In this document: piece after piece, positions 48,921-57,424 of the stretch | Layout: every line of letters begins with the position of its first letter | Position numbering within the stretch: position 1 is the stretch's first letter | Assembly: GCF_014650555.1 (NCBI RefSeq) | Contig: NZ_BMVE01000001.1 | Coordinates: 1,054,001-1,118,000, forward strand | DNA: 64,000 bases | From: Streptomyces goshikiensis | Lineage (GTDB): Bacteria > Actinomycetota > Actinomycetes > Streptomycetales > Streptomycetaceae | Direction of reading: 5' to 3' | Position numbers and translations under genes: made by a program | Notes under the pieces: model-generated | The model's input: the letters and a program-made list of their open reading frames with translations, nothing else | Database searches by the model: none | Told to the model about the DNA's origin: nothing

Positions 48921-49331
48921 TCAGGGGTGCAGGGTGTAGGTGGAGGAGCTGATCTTGTTCTTGAAGGTGGCCGAGGCGTTGCCCTCGTACTTGGAGGGGA
49001 TCTCCCCGACGTTCCCGTCGAGGTCCTTGTCGGTGGCCACCTTCCAGGCGTAGGCGTCCCGGTTCCGGTAGGACTCGGTGTTGTCGTTCACGAGGAAACC
49101 GGAGCCCGTGCAGGACCCCTTGAACTTGTCGTCGCTGAAGTTCCGGTCCTCGCCATAGAGGTCGAAGACACAGCCCGATCGGCCCGCGTAGTAGAAAAGG
49201 CCGAACTCGTCGGCATCCAGGGTGCCGTCCTTGCCCATCGCGGATGCGGAAGCGGCTGATCCAATAAGCACTCCGCCCACCGAGACGACAGCCATAAAGC
49301 CCGACGCCAGCCTGCGCATTGCCTTGTTCAT
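48921..49331 (-). CDS. Secreted I36/crystallin-like small protein
   Basis: 136 residues with a clear signal peptide (to about 31, ASASA). The mature part, SGCVFDLYGEDRNFSDDKF to WKVATDKDLDGNVGEIPSKYEGNASATFKNKISS, resembles the peptidase-inhibitor I36 (SMI-like) beta-gamma-crystallin fold. Two cysteines could pair. It may inhibit proteases or be structural. Start at MNKAMRRL (ATG); a GTG directly before it is also in frame. It is divergent from the exporter operon. Confidence 0.72.
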   Translation of the reverse strand: MNKAMRRLASGFMAVVSVGGVLIGSAASASAMGKDGTLDADEFGLFYYAGRSGCVFDLYGEDRNFSDDKFKGSCTGSGFLVNDNTESYRNRDAYAWKVATDKDLDGNVGEIPSKYEGNASATFKNKISSSTYTLHP

Positions 49332-49483
49332 CACGCGTTCCTCACTCTTCGGGTGAAATACGGTGCGGGGCGGCGGGCCGCGATCGCGGTTTCCGCCCGG
49401 CCGGGATTCAACAGTCCGGCCGGGCGCCACAACAGGCGGTTTCTCGCCTGATGGTCAGTCATGTGACTTGGCTTGCACGCGAC

Positions 49484-49513
49484 TTGTCGCCCGTGATCCG
49501 GTCTCCCTACCAT
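49484..49513 (+). promoter_or_regulatory. Candidate promoter of the small-ORF/exporter operon
   Basis: TTGTCG and TACCAT with 18-bp spacing. Initiation near 49,520 would give a leader of about 68 nt before the small ORF. Confidence 0.4.
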
Positions 49514-49587
49514 CTGGCCGCGCCCTCTGTGCCGCCCCTCCACGGACGCGCGAATTCCACTTCTATCTCCGCAAGGGAATCACCGTC

Positions 49588-49737
49588 GTGCGCGCACGCC
49601 ATTTCTGCCCGCCGCCCGCCGCGGCCGCCATCTCCTCCTGCGACTGCCTGAAGAAGGAGGGCTTCTTCGTCCCCACGGAATACGGGGCGCCGCGCGAGGG
49701 CGAATCGATACCGCGGAAGGAGGCGGAGCGGGAATGA
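49588..49737 (+). CDS. Putative 49-residue cysteine-containing peptide coupled to exporter genes
   Basis: The GTG-started frame has 43 of 49 codons ending in G or C, as in real Streptomyces genes. An AAGGGA site lies nine bases upstream. Its TGA overlaps the ATG of the MacA-like gene as ATGA. It has no signal peptide. The product has a hydrophobic N-terminal half with three cysteines (FCPPP and SSCDC) and a charged C-terminal half (PREGESIPRKEAERE). I do not recognise a family. It could be a substrate peptide of the exporter, a leader peptide or chance. Confidence 0.45.
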   Translation: MRARHFCPPPAAAAISSCDCLKKEGFFVPTEYGAPREGESIPRKEAERE

Positions 49738-51293
49738 GGGGGCGGCGCGGGGTATTCGGGGTCGTCGGCGGGGCCGTGCTGATGGCGGCCGGCGCCCTGC
49801 TGGCCACGGCGGTGGTGAAATCCCCGGCACAGCTGGCGGCGGAGGCCGGGCCGCCGGCGCAGGGGGTGCTGACCGCGGAGGTGGAGCGGCGGGTGCTCGC
49901 GGAGACGGTGGTGACGCGGGGGACGGTGGTCGCGGACCAGAGCGTGACGGTGGCCCCGCCGGGGGTGGTGACGAAGCTGCCGCTGAAGGCCGGGGATCCG
50001 GTCGCGGCGGGGCGGCTGCTGGCCGAGGTGTCGGGGCGGCCGGTGTTCGCGCTGCGCGGCGCGGTGCCGATGTACCGGGACCTGGTGCCGGGGGCGACGG
50101 GCGACGACGTCGCGCAGGTCCAGGCGGCGCTGCGCGAGCTGGGCCACGGCACGGGCCACGACGCGGCGGGGGTCTTCGGCCCGGGCACGAAGGCGGCCCT
50201 CGCGGAGCTCTACCGCGCCGTCGGCTACGCCCCGCTCCCCGCCCTCAAGGACGGCCCGGCCACCGTGAAGGCGGCCCGGGACGCGGTCCGCGCGGCGCGC
50301 TGGGCCCTGGAGGACACCGAAACCCCGCCCGAACCCCCCACCCCCGCCCCGTCCTCCCCGACGGCCCCCGGGTCGCCGGGCACCCCGGCCCCGACCGGCA
50401 AGCCCGCCGTGGCGGGGTCCGGGGCTGGGGCCGGGGCCGGGGCGGGGGCGGGGGCCGGGAAGGGCGCCGGGCCCGAAGCCAGGGCTGGGTCTGGGTCCGG
50501 GGCTGGGTCTGAGGTCGGGGCCGGGAAGGCGCCCGAGCCCGAGGCTGGCGCCGGGACCGGGACCGGGACAGGGTCCGTATCCGGCGCCGGGGCCGGGAAG
50601 GGGGTTCGGCGGGAGCGGGAGCGGGCGTTGGAGGCGCTGCGGGAGGCGCAGGAGGGCCTCGCCGCGGCGGAGGCGGCCGACGGGCCGATGCTGCCCGCCG
50701 CCGAGGCCGTGTTCCTGCGCGGGTTCCCCGCCCGTGTCGCGGCGGTGGCCGCGCAGGTCGGCGCCACCGTGTCCGGGCCGGTGCTGACCCTGTCCGCCGG
50801 GGAGCTCGTCGTGGAGGCCTACCTGAAGGACGACAAGAGGCAGCTGCTGCGCCCCGGGATGCCGGTGGTGATCTCCTCCGAACTCGCGGGCAGCGACACC
50901 CGCGGCGCGGTGGCCGTCGTCGCCGCCGAGCGGTCCCCCGCGCCGCAGCCCCCGGGGGGCGACCTCGGCTACCGGATGGTCGTCCGCGCCGGGCAGCCGC
51001 TGCCCGCCGGTTTCGCCGGGCAGGACGTACGGCTGACCGTCGAGTCCGCCGCCACCGACGGCGAGGCCCTCGTCGTCCCCGTCACCGCCGTCTCCGCCGG
51101 GGCGGACGGCCGTACGGTCGTCACCGCCCGCGCCGCCGACGGCACGCAGCGCCGCGTCGAGGTCCGTACCGGCACCAGCGGCGACGGCTTCATCGCCGTG
51201 ACCCCGGCCCGGCCGGCCGACCTCGCCCCCGGCACGAAGGTCGTCATCGGCACCGCGCCCGGCGCGGCCGCGCCGCGGGGGGCGGGCAGATGA
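49734..51293 (+). CDS. MacA-like membrane-fusion/adaptor protein with peptidoglycan-binding domain
   Basis: 519 residues. N-terminal membrane anchor (9-30), a biotinyl-lipoyl-like half (about 45-100, VTRGTVVADQSVTVAPPGVV) and a PG_binding_1 domain (about 112-165, VPGATGDDVAQVQAALRELG). Then comes a Pro/Gly/Ala-rich linker with GAGAGAGAG repeats, a coiled segment, and C-terminal beta-barrel domains (LSAGELVVEAYLKDDKRQLLRPGMPVVI). This layout links an ABC transporter to the cell wall. Strong GGAAGGAGG site. It overlaps the ABC ATPase gene as ATGA. Confidence 0.88.
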   Translation: MRGRRGVFGVVGGAVLMAAGALLATAVVKSPAQLAAEAGPPAQGVLTAEVERRVLAETVVTRGTVVADQSVTVAPPGVVTKLPLKAGDPVAAGRLLAEVSGRPVFALRGAVPMYRDLVPGATGDDVAQVQAALRELGHGTGHDAAGVFGPGTKAALAELYRAVGYAPLPALKDGPATVKAARDAVRAARWALEDTETPPEPPTPAPSSPTAPGSPGTPAPTGKPAVAGSGAGAGAGAGAGAGKGAGPEARAGSGSGAGSEVGAGKAPEPEAGAGTGTGTGSVSGAGAGKGVRRERERALEALREAQEGLAAAEAADGPMLPAAEAVFLRGFPARVAAVAAQVGATVSGPVLTLSAGELVVEAYLKDDKRQLLRPGMPVVISSELAGSDTRGAVAVVAAERSPAPQPPGGDLGYRMVVRAGQPLPAGFAGQDVRLTVESAATDGEALVVPVTAVSAGADGRTVVTARAADGTQRRVEVRTGTSGDGFIAVTPARPADLAPGTKVVIGTAPGAAAPRGAGR

Positions 51294-51961
51294 CGGCGCC
51301 CGTGATCGAGTTCCGCGGGGTCGGGCTCACCTACCCCGGGCCACCGGCCGTCGCGGCGCTGCGGCCGTGCGATCTGCGCGTCCCGCGCGGTGAGTTCGTC
51401 ACCGTCGTCGGGCCCTCCGGCTCCGGCAAGTCCACGTTCCTGAACGTCGCCGGGCTGCTCGACTCCCCCACCTGCGGCCGCTACCTCCTCGACGGCATCG
51501 ACACCGCCGCGCTGCCCGACCGCAGCCGGGCCGCGCTGCGCGGCCGCCGCATCGGGTTCGTCTTCCAGGCCTTCCACCTCCTGCCCCACCGCTCCGCCCT
51601 GGAGAACGTCACCCTGGCCATGCTGTACACCGAAGTCCCCCGCAAGGAGCGCCTCGTCCGGGCCCGCGAGGTACTCGCCCAGGTCGGGCTGGCGCACCGC
51701 GCCGACGCCGTCCCCGGCCGGCTCTCGGGCGGCGAGCGCCAGCGCGTGGCCATCGCCCGGGCCCTCGTCGGCAGGCCCTCGCTGCTGCTCTGCGACGAGC
51801 CGACCGGCAATCTGGACTCCGCGAACGCCGCCTCCGTGCTCGCCCTGCTGGACGAGCTGCACGGCGCCGGGATGACCGTCGTCGTCATCACCCACGACCC
51901 CGGGGTCGCCGCCCGCGGCCACCGGACGGTCACCCTCCACGACGGACGGCTCCGCGCGTGA
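51290..51961 (+). CDS. ABC transporter ATPase, MacB/LolD type
   Basis: 223 residues, single nucleotide-binding domain: Walker A GPSGSGKST, Q-loop VFQAFHLLPHRSALENV, signature LSGGERQRVAIARAL, Walker B LLLCDEPTGNLDS, H-loop VVITHD. The LDS and TGNLD wording places it in the MacB/LolD/FtsE group that drives mechanotransmission rather than classical transport. It is encoded between adaptor and permease with 4-nt overlaps at both ends. Confidence 0.95.
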   Translation: MTAPVIEFRGVGLTYPGPPAVAALRPCDLRVPRGEFVTVVGPSGSGKSTFLNVAGLLDSPTCGRYLLDGIDTAALPDRSRAALRGRRIGFVFQAFHLLPHRSALENVTLAMLYTEVPRKERLVRAREVLAQVGLAHRADAVPGRLSGGERQRVAIARALVGRPSLLLCDEPTGNLDSANAASVLALLDELHGAGMTVVVITHDPGVAARGHRTVTLHDGRLRA

Positions 51962-53202
51962 CCCCTCCCGTCCGCACCACCCGGCTGTCCGCCCGCGACA
52001 CCCTCTCCGAGGCGCTCGCCGGGATCCTGCGCCGCCCCGGCCGGGCCGTGCTCACCGCGCTCGGCACCGTCCTCGGCGTCGGCAGCTTCGTGGCCGTGCT
52101 GGGGCTCACCGCCACCCTCTCCTCCCGGATCGACGGCCGCTTCAACCTCCTGACCGCCACCGAGGTGAGCGTCCAGGACGTCGCCGCCGAGCACGACGAG
52201 TTCGCCGGTCCCGCCTTCCCCGCCGACGCCGAGCAGCGGCTGCGCCAGGTCGCCGGCATCGCGCACGCCGGGGTCCTGTGGACCGTACGGCTGGACCCCG
52301 GGACCGCCGTCGGCTCGCTCCCCACCGGCGCCGGCGCCGGCGCGGCGGAGGGCGGGGCCGGGGGCGGGGGCACCGCCGTCGTCGCCGCCTCCCCCGGGGC
52401 CGTCGCCGCCCTCGCGCCCACCCTGCGGCAGGGCCGGCTCTACGACGAGTTCGCCGAGCGGACGCACCAGCGCGTCGCCGTCCTCGGCAGCGGCGTCGCC
52501 GACCGCCTCGGCATCACCACCCTCGCCACCCGCCCCGTCGTCCACATCGGCCAGGAGCCGTTCACGGTGGCCGGGATCATCGCGGACGTCGAGCGCAGGC
52601 CCGAGCACCTGCTGTCGGTGCTGGTCCCCCGCGCCACCGCCGAGGAGCTGTGGGGGCCGCCCGGGCCGGCCTCCGCGAGCCTGCTGATCGACACCGAGCT
52701 CGGGGCCGCCCGGCAGGTCGCCGGCCTCGTCCCGCTCGCCCTGCGCCCCGACCACCCCGAGTACCTGAAGGCCGTACCGCCGCCCGATCCCCGGGTGCTG
52801 CGCTCCGGGGTGACCTCCGACCTCAGCGCGCTGTTCCTGCTGCTCGCCGGGATCTGCCTGGTCATCGGCGCGGTCGGGATCGCCAACACCACCCTGGTCG
52901 CCGTCCTGGAGCGGACCGGGGAGATCGGGCTGCGGCGCGCGCTCGGCGCCCGGGGTCGGCACGTGTGGGCGCAGTTCCTCACCGAGTCCGCCGCCCTGGG
53001 CGCGCTCGGCGGGCTGGTCGGCACCGCCCTCGGCGAACTCACCGTCGTCGGGGTGTCCCTGGTCCGCGACTGGACCCCGGTCATCCACCCGGCCACCGTC
53101 GCCGCCGCCCCGCTCGCCGGGCTGCTCACGGGGCTGCTGGCCGGTCTCCATCCCGCCTGGCGGGCGGCCCGTATCGAACCGGCCGAGGCTTTGCGAAGAT
53201 AG
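51958..53202 (+). CDS. ABC transporter permease, MacB/FtsX type
   Basis: 414 residues. One N-terminal transmembrane helix (about 30-55), a periplasmic-type MacB_PCD domain (55-270) and three C-terminal helices with the FtsX-fold signature ERTGEIGLRRALGARGRHVWAQFLTESA. A Gly/Ala-rich insertion (about 120-140) is atypical. GTG start overlapping the ATPase stop (GTGA). With the ATPase and adaptor it forms a type VII ABC system exporting or mechanically acting on an unknown substrate. Confidence 0.93.
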   Translation: MTPPVRTTRLSARDTLSEALAGILRRPGRAVLTALGTVLGVGSFVAVLGLTATLSSRIDGRFNLLTATEVSVQDVAAEHDEFAGPAFPADAEQRLRQVAGIAHAGVLWTVRLDPGTAVGSLPTGAGAGAAEGGAGGGGTAVVAASPGAVAALAPTLRQGRLYDEFAERTHQRVAVLGSGVADRLGITTLATRPVVHIGQEPFTVAGIIADVERRPEHLLSVLVPRATAEELWGPPGPASASLLIDTELGAARQVAGLVPLALRPDHPEYLKAVPPPDPRVLRSGVTSDLSALFLLLAGICLVIGAVGIANTTLVAVLERTGEIGLRRALGARGRHVWAQFLTESAALGALGGLVGTALGELTVVGVSLVRDWTPVIHPATVAAAPLAGLLTGLLAGLHPAWRAARIEPAEALRR

Positions 53203-53244
53203 CGGGGCATGTCTGACCGAATGACCCCTGGAGGTGGTGGTCCC

Positions 53245-53529
53245 GTGATCACCGAACCGTACGAGGACCAGGGCACCGGCGACCCCACCGCCGTCCCGGC
53301 CGCCGCCGGGCTCGCGCTCCTCGCGATCGGCGGCTGGCTCCTGACCACCGCCCGCCCCTGGAACGGCCCGGGCCACCCCGTCACGCTCGGCGTGGGCTGG
53401 GCGGCCTCGGCGGCGCTGCTGCTCGGCGGCCTGGCCCTGCTGACCCGCTGCGTCCGCACGGTGCACGAAGCCCCGCAGGAGCACACCCCGCCCCAGGACG
53501 CCCCGACCCCGCCCCGCCCCACCACCTAG
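53245..53529 (+). CDS. Small two-helix membrane protein
   Basis: 94 residues with two transmembrane segments (AAAGLALLAIGGWLLTTA and the WAASAALLLGGLALLTRCV region) and a Pro-rich C-terminal tail. I prefer the GTG at VITEPYED because GGAGGTGG lies nine bases upstream; an ATG 12 codons earlier is possible. It follows the permease by about 40 bp and may belong to the same operon. No family recognised. Confidence 0.7.
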   Translation: MITEPYEDQGTGDPTAVPAAAGLALLAIGGWLLTTARPWNGPGHPVTLGVGWAASAALLLGGLALLTRCVRTVHEAPQEHTPPQDAPTPPRPTT

Positions 53530-53534
53530 CGCCG

Positions 53535-53562
53535 GGGCCGGCCGGCACCCGCCGGCCGGCCC
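53535..53562. terminator. Bidirectional terminator
   Basis: A perfect 12-bp stem (GGGCCGGCCGGC and complement) with tetraloop ACCC between the exporter operon and the convergent MenJ-type gene. Confidence 0.8.
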
Positions 53563-53570
53563 GCGCCGCG

Positions 53571-54854
53571 TCAGGCCTTCGGGGCCACCTTCGAGAGGCC
53601 GTTGATGACGCGGTCCATCGCGTCGCCGCCCGTGGGGTCGGTCAGGTTGGCCAGCATCTTCAGCGTGAACCGCATCAGCACCGGGTGGGTCAGGCCGCGC
53701 TGGGCGGCGATCTTCATGACCTTCGGGTTGCCGATCAGCTTCACGAAGGCGCGGCCCAGCGTGTAGTAGCCGCCGTAGGTCTCCTTGAGCACCTTCGGGT
53801 AGCTGTGCAGGGCCAGCTCGCGCTGGGCCGGGGTGGCCCGGGCGTGCGCCTGCACGATGACGTCGGCCGCGATCTGGCCCGATTCCATCGCGTAGGCGAT
53901 GCCCTCGCCGTTGAACGGGTTGACGAGCCCGCCCGCGTCGCCGACCAGCAGCAGGCCCTTGGTGTAGTGCGGCTGCCGGTTGAAGGCCATCGGCAGGGCC
54001 GCGCCCCGGATGGGCTGCGTCATGTTCTCCGGGGTGTAGCCCCAGTCCTGCGGCATCGAGGCGCACCAGGCCTTGAGGACCTCGCGCCAGTCCAGCTCCT
54101 TGAAGGCGGAGGAGGAGTTGAGGATGCCGAGGCCGACGTTGGAGGTGCCGTCGCCCATGCCGAAGATCCAGCCGTAGCCGGGCAGCAGCCGGTCCTGCGC
54201 GCCGCGCCGGTCCCACAGCTCCAGCCAGGACTCCAGGTAGTCGTCGTCGTGGCGGGGCGAGGTGAAGTACGTACGGACGGCGACGCCCATCGGGCGGTCC
54301 TCGCGCCGGTGCAGGCCCATCGCCAGCGACAGCCGCGAGGAGTTGCCGTCGGCGGCGACCACGAGCGGGGCGCTGAAGGTGACGGCGGTCTTCTCCTCGC
54401 CGACCTTCGCCTGCACACCGGTGATGTGGCCGGTGCGCGGGTCGCGGACGGGCTCGCCGACGTTGCAGCGCTCGTACAGCCGGGCGCCGGCCTTCTGGGC
54501 CTGGCGGGCGAGGGTCTCGTCGAAGTCGTCGCGCTTGCGGACGAGTCCGTAGTCCGGGTAGGAGGCGAGTTCCGGCCAGTCCAGCTGGAGCCGCTGGCCG
54601 CCGCCGATGATCCGCAGGCCCTTGTTGCGCAGCCAGCCGGCCTCTTCGGAGATGTCGATGCCCATCGCGACCAGCTGCTTCGTGGCGCGCGGGGTCAGGC
54701 CGTCGCCGCACACCTTCTCGCGCGGGAACGCGGTCTTCTCCAGGAGCAGGACGTCCAGTCCGGCCTTGGCGAGGTAGTAGGCCGTGGTGGAGCCGGCGGG
54801 CCCGGCCCCGACGACGATCACATCCGCGGAGTGTTCGGAGAGGGGCTCGGTCAC
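53571..54854 (-). CDS. menJ: Geranylgeranyl-reductase-family FAD enzyme, probable menaquinone reductase (MenJ type)
   Basis: 427 residues. FAD-binding Rossmann motif VVGAGPAGSTTAYYLAKAGLDVLLLE (14-40), the family motif KVCGDGLTPRA, and the second FAD motif LLVGDAGGLVNPFNGEGIAYAMESG. In mycobacteria MenJ saturates one isoprene unit of menaquinone, and Streptomyces menaquinones are known to be partly hydrogenated. The nearby MenG/UbiE-type gene supports this. Archaeal-type lipid reduction is unlikely here. GTG start at VTEPLSEHS. Confidence 0.85.
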   Translation of the reverse strand: MTEPLSEHSADVIVVGAGPAGSTTAYYLAKAGLDVLLLEKTAFPREKVCGDGLTPRATKQLVAMGIDISEEAGWLRNKGLRIIGGGQRLQLDWPELASYPDYGLVRKRDDFDETLARQAQKAGARLYERCNVGEPVRDPRTGHITGVQAKVGEEKTAVTFSAPLVVAADGNSSRLSLAMGLHRREDRPMGVAVRTYFTSPRHDDDYLESWLELWDRRGAQDRLLPGYGWIFGMGDGTSNVGLGILNSSSAFKELDWREVLKAWCASMPQDWGYTPENMTQPIRGAALPMAFNRQPHYTKGLLLVGDAGGLVNPFNGEGIAYAMESGQIAADVIVQAHARATPAQRELALHSYPKVLKETYGGYYTLGRAFVKLIGNPKVMKIAAQRGLTHPVLMRFTLKMLANLTDPTGGDAMDRVINGLSKVAPKA

Positions 54855-54952
54855 TGCGGGGTCTCCCGAAGGCTCGATAAAGGGTGCCCAACGGCACAGG
54901 ACATGTCGCAGTCTATGCAGCGGAAGAGATCGCGATCCGAAGGGCTGCCCCT

Positions 54953-55474
54953 GTGACCACCTCGCCGACCCGGCCGCTGCTCCCGGCCGTACAGCTCCGC
55001 GTGCCCACTGACGAGGACGCGCACGCCTGGCACACCGTCTTCGACGACACCGACGTCATGGAGTTCCTCGGCGGCCCCGCCGAACTGTCCGTCTACGAGG
55101 AGTTCACGGCGCGCCAGCGCATGCACGACGCCCAGCTCGGCTACTGCATGTGGACGCTGCTGGACGCGCAGGGGGCGGTGATCGGGTTCACCGGCGCCCA
55201 GCCGTGGCCCCGCAAGGAGTGGGGACCGGTCGGGGAGATCGAGATCGGCTGGCGGCTGGGCCGCTCCGCGTGGGGCAAGGGGTACGCGTACGCCGCCGCG
55301 CTGGCCACCCTCGACCGGCTCCGCGAGGCGGGGGTTCCGTACGTGGTCGCGATGATCGACGCCCGGAACACGCGTTCCGTGGCGGTGGCGGAGCGGCTCG
55401 GCATGGACCTCGCCGAGGAGTTCCTCACCCCGGGCGGCAACCCGGGCCGCCGCTACGCGCTGTCCCTCGCCTGA
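54953..55474 (+). CDS. GNAT-family N-acetyltransferase (RimJ/RimL type)
   Basis: 173 residues from the GTG preceded by GAAGGG. Acetyl-CoA-binding segment GEIEIGWRLGRSAWGKGYAYAAALATLDR (motif A: GxGxA-like) and C-terminal NTRSVAVAERLGM typical of Acetyltransf_3. The acceptor is unknown: protein N-terminus, antibiotic or small metabolite. Divergent from menJ with a 98-bp gap. Confidence 0.87.
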   Translation: MTTSPTRPLLPAVQLRVPTDEDAHAWHTVFDDTDVMEFLGGPAELSVYEEFTARQRMHDAQLGYCMWTLLDAQGAVIGFTGAQPWPRKEWGPVGEIEIGWRLGRSAWGKGYAYAAALATLDRLREAGVPYVVAMIDARNTRSVAVAERLGMDLAEEFLTPGGNPGRRYALSLA

Positions 55475-55476
55475 CG

Positions 55477-55496
55477 GGGGCGTGGCGCCACGCCCC
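55477..55496. terminator. Palindrome after GNAT gene
   Basis: Perfect 20-bp palindrome GGGGCGTGGCGCCACGCCCC starting 2 bp past the stop. It lies between the convergent GNAT and glutaminase genes. Confidence 0.6.
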
Positions 55497-55555
55497 GCGC
55501 GGCGCCACGCCTTGTGTGAGCCCCTGCGAGCCGCGCGGGCCGTGCGGGCCGCGCG

Positions 55556-56467
55556 TCAGAAGACGGACAGGCCCGTCAGGGTGGTGAAGCGGTCCAGGGC
55601 GGCCACGCCCGCGACCGAGTTGCCCTGGGAGTCCAGGCCGGGGCTCCAGACCGCCAGGGTGCAGCGGCCGGGGACGACCGCGACGATGCCGCCGCCGACA
55701 CCGCTCTTGCCCGGCAGGCCGACCCGGTAGGCGAACTCCCCCGCCGCGTCGTACGTCCCGCAGGTCAGCATCACCGCGTTGATCTGCTTCGCCCCGCTCC
55801 GCGTCAGCAGCCGGGTGCCGTCGGCGCGCAGCCCGTGCCGGGCCAGGAACCGCCCCGCGCGGGCCAGGTCGGCGCAGCTCATCTCGATGGAGCACTGCCA
55901 GAAGTAGTGGTCCAGCAGCGCCGGCACGGGGTTGTCGATGTTCCCGTACGAGGCCATGAAGTGGGCCAGGGCCGCGTTGCGGTCCCCGTTCTCCTGCTCG
56001 GAGGCGGCCACCTCCGCGTCGAAGCCGACCTCGGGGTTGCCGCTCTCCTCCCGCAGGAACTCCAGCAGCTCGCTGCTCGCGTCGCCCGTCAGGGTCTGGA
56101 GCCGGTCGGTCACCACGAGCGCGCCCGCGTTGATGAACGGGTTGCGCGGGATGCCGTTCTCGTACTCCAGCTGCACGAGCGAGTTGAACGGGTTGCCGGA
56201 CGGCTCCCGGCCCACCCGCTCCCACAGGCTGTCGCCGCCCTCCGCGAGCGCCAGGGCCAGGGCGAACACCTTGGTGATGGACTGCGCGGAGAACGGGACC
56301 CGCCAGTCCCCGACCCCGAAGACGTTCCCTTCGAGGTCGGCGATCGCCATCCCGAACTGCGCGGGGTCCACGGTCGCGAGCGCCGGAATGTACTCGGCGG
56401 GTGTTCCGCTGCCCACCAGCGGGGCGATGTCCGCCTCGATCCGCTCCAGCAGCCGCTGGTAGTCCAC
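55556..56467 (-). CDS. glsA: Glutaminase A
   Basis: 303 residues, the family norm. It hydrolyses glutamine to glutamate and ammonia in the cytoplasm. Serine-type active site SxxK in PFSAQSITKVFALALAL. Other family motifs: EPSGNPFNSLVQLE, NPFINAGALV, GKSGVGGGIVAV. GTG start 7 bp after the menG stop, so it is probably co-transcribed with it and perhaps also reads through from it. Confidence 0.94.
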   Translation of the reverse strand: MDYQRLLERIEADIAPLVGSGTPAEYIPALATVDPAQFGMAIADLEGNVFGVGDWRVPFSAQSITKVFALALALAEGGDSLWERVGREPSGNPFNSLVQLEYENGIPRNPFINAGALVVTDRLQTLTGDASSELLEFLREESGNPEVGFDAEVAASEQENGDRNAALAHFMASYGNIDNPVPALLDHYFWQCSIEMSCADLARAGRFLARHGLRADGTRLLTRSGAKQINAVMLTCGTYDAAGEFAYRVGLPGKSGVGGGIVAVVPGRCTLAVWSPGLDSQGNSVAGVAALDRFTTLTGLSVF

Positions 56468-56474
56468 GTGCGTG

Positions 56475-57167
56475 CTACGCCTTGGTGCCGCGGTGCAGCG
56501 CCACGATGCCACCGCTCAGGTTCCGCCAGGCCACCTTCGACCAGCCGGCCTTCTGGAGCAGCTGGGCCAGCGCGGGCTGGTCCGGCCAGGCGCGGATGGA
56601 CTCGGCGAGGTACACGTACGCGTCGGGGTTGGAGGACACCGCGCGGGCCACCGGCGGCAGGGCCCGCATCAGGTACTCGGTGTAGACCGTCCGGAAGGGG
56701 GACCAGGTGGGCTGCGAGAACTCGCAGATCACGACCTGCCCGCCCGGCTTGGTGACCCGGTACAACTCGCGCAGCGCCGCGTCGGTGTCCTGGACGTTGC
56801 GCAGCCCGAAGGAGATCGTCACGGTGTCGAAGACGTCGTCCTTGAACGGCAGCCGCGTCGCGTCGCCGGCGGTCAGCGGCAGCCAGGCGTGCCGCTTCTT
56901 GCCCTCGCGGAGCATGCCGAGGGAGAAGTCGCAGGGGACGACGTACGCGCCGGTCGCGGCGAAGGGCAGCGAGGAGGTCGCGGTTCCGGCGGCCAGGTCC
57001 AGCACCGTGTGCCCGGGGCGCGCGCCGACCGCCTTGGCGACCTCCTTGCGCCACAGCCGGGCCTGGCCGAGGGAGAGGACGTCGTTGGTGAGGTCGTAGT
57101 TCGCCGCCACACCGTCGAACATCGAGGCGACTTCGTGCGGCTGCTTTTCCAGGGAAGCCCTTGTCAC
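56475..57167 (-). CDS. menG: Demethylmenaquinone methyltransferase
   Basis: 230 residues. SAM-dependent C-methyltransferase of the UbiE/MenG family: [29 protein letters not shown] site [15 protein letters not shown], and [24 protein letters not shown]. It adds the last methyl group of menaquinone. Streptomyces does not make ubiquinone, so the menaquinone substrate is assigned. GTG start at VTRASLEKQ. Confidence 0.95.
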   Translation of the reverse strand: MTRASLEKQPHEVASMFDGVAANYDLTNDVLSLGQARLWRKEVAKAVGARPGHTVLDLAAGTATSSLPFAATGAYVVPCDFSLGMLREGKKRHAWLPLTAGDATRLPFKDDVFDTVTISFGLRNVQDTDAALRELYRVTKPGGQVVICEFSQPTWSPFRTVYTEYLMRALPPVARAVSSNPDAYVYLAESIRAWPDQPALAQLLQKAGWSKVAWRNLSGGIVALHRGTKA

Positions 57168-57424
57168 TGGCGTTCGCCCCTCGGTGTGCGATGCGGATCG
57201 GCGGTCAACGCACCCATCTTCGCAGGCCCGGCCCGCCGCCCGCGCCGGGCCCCACGGGCCGGGGCCTTGCGCCGCGCCGCGGATCGGCCCGGCACAACTG
57301 GCCTGGAGGACAGTTACGCGGGGCGGCGCCCGCCCCGTTGACTGGCCGCGGGCAGCCGGTCGGCCGGGGCGGTGATCGCCGGTACGCCGCGGGCGCCGCC
57401 CGGGGTCACACTCGGTGGCCCTCC

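Noticed and set aside
50430..50600. GGGCCGGGGC-type repeats in the MacA-like gene as a separate genetic element
   Set aside because: They encode a flexible Gly/Ala linker in frame and are ordinary for Streptomyces exported proteins.
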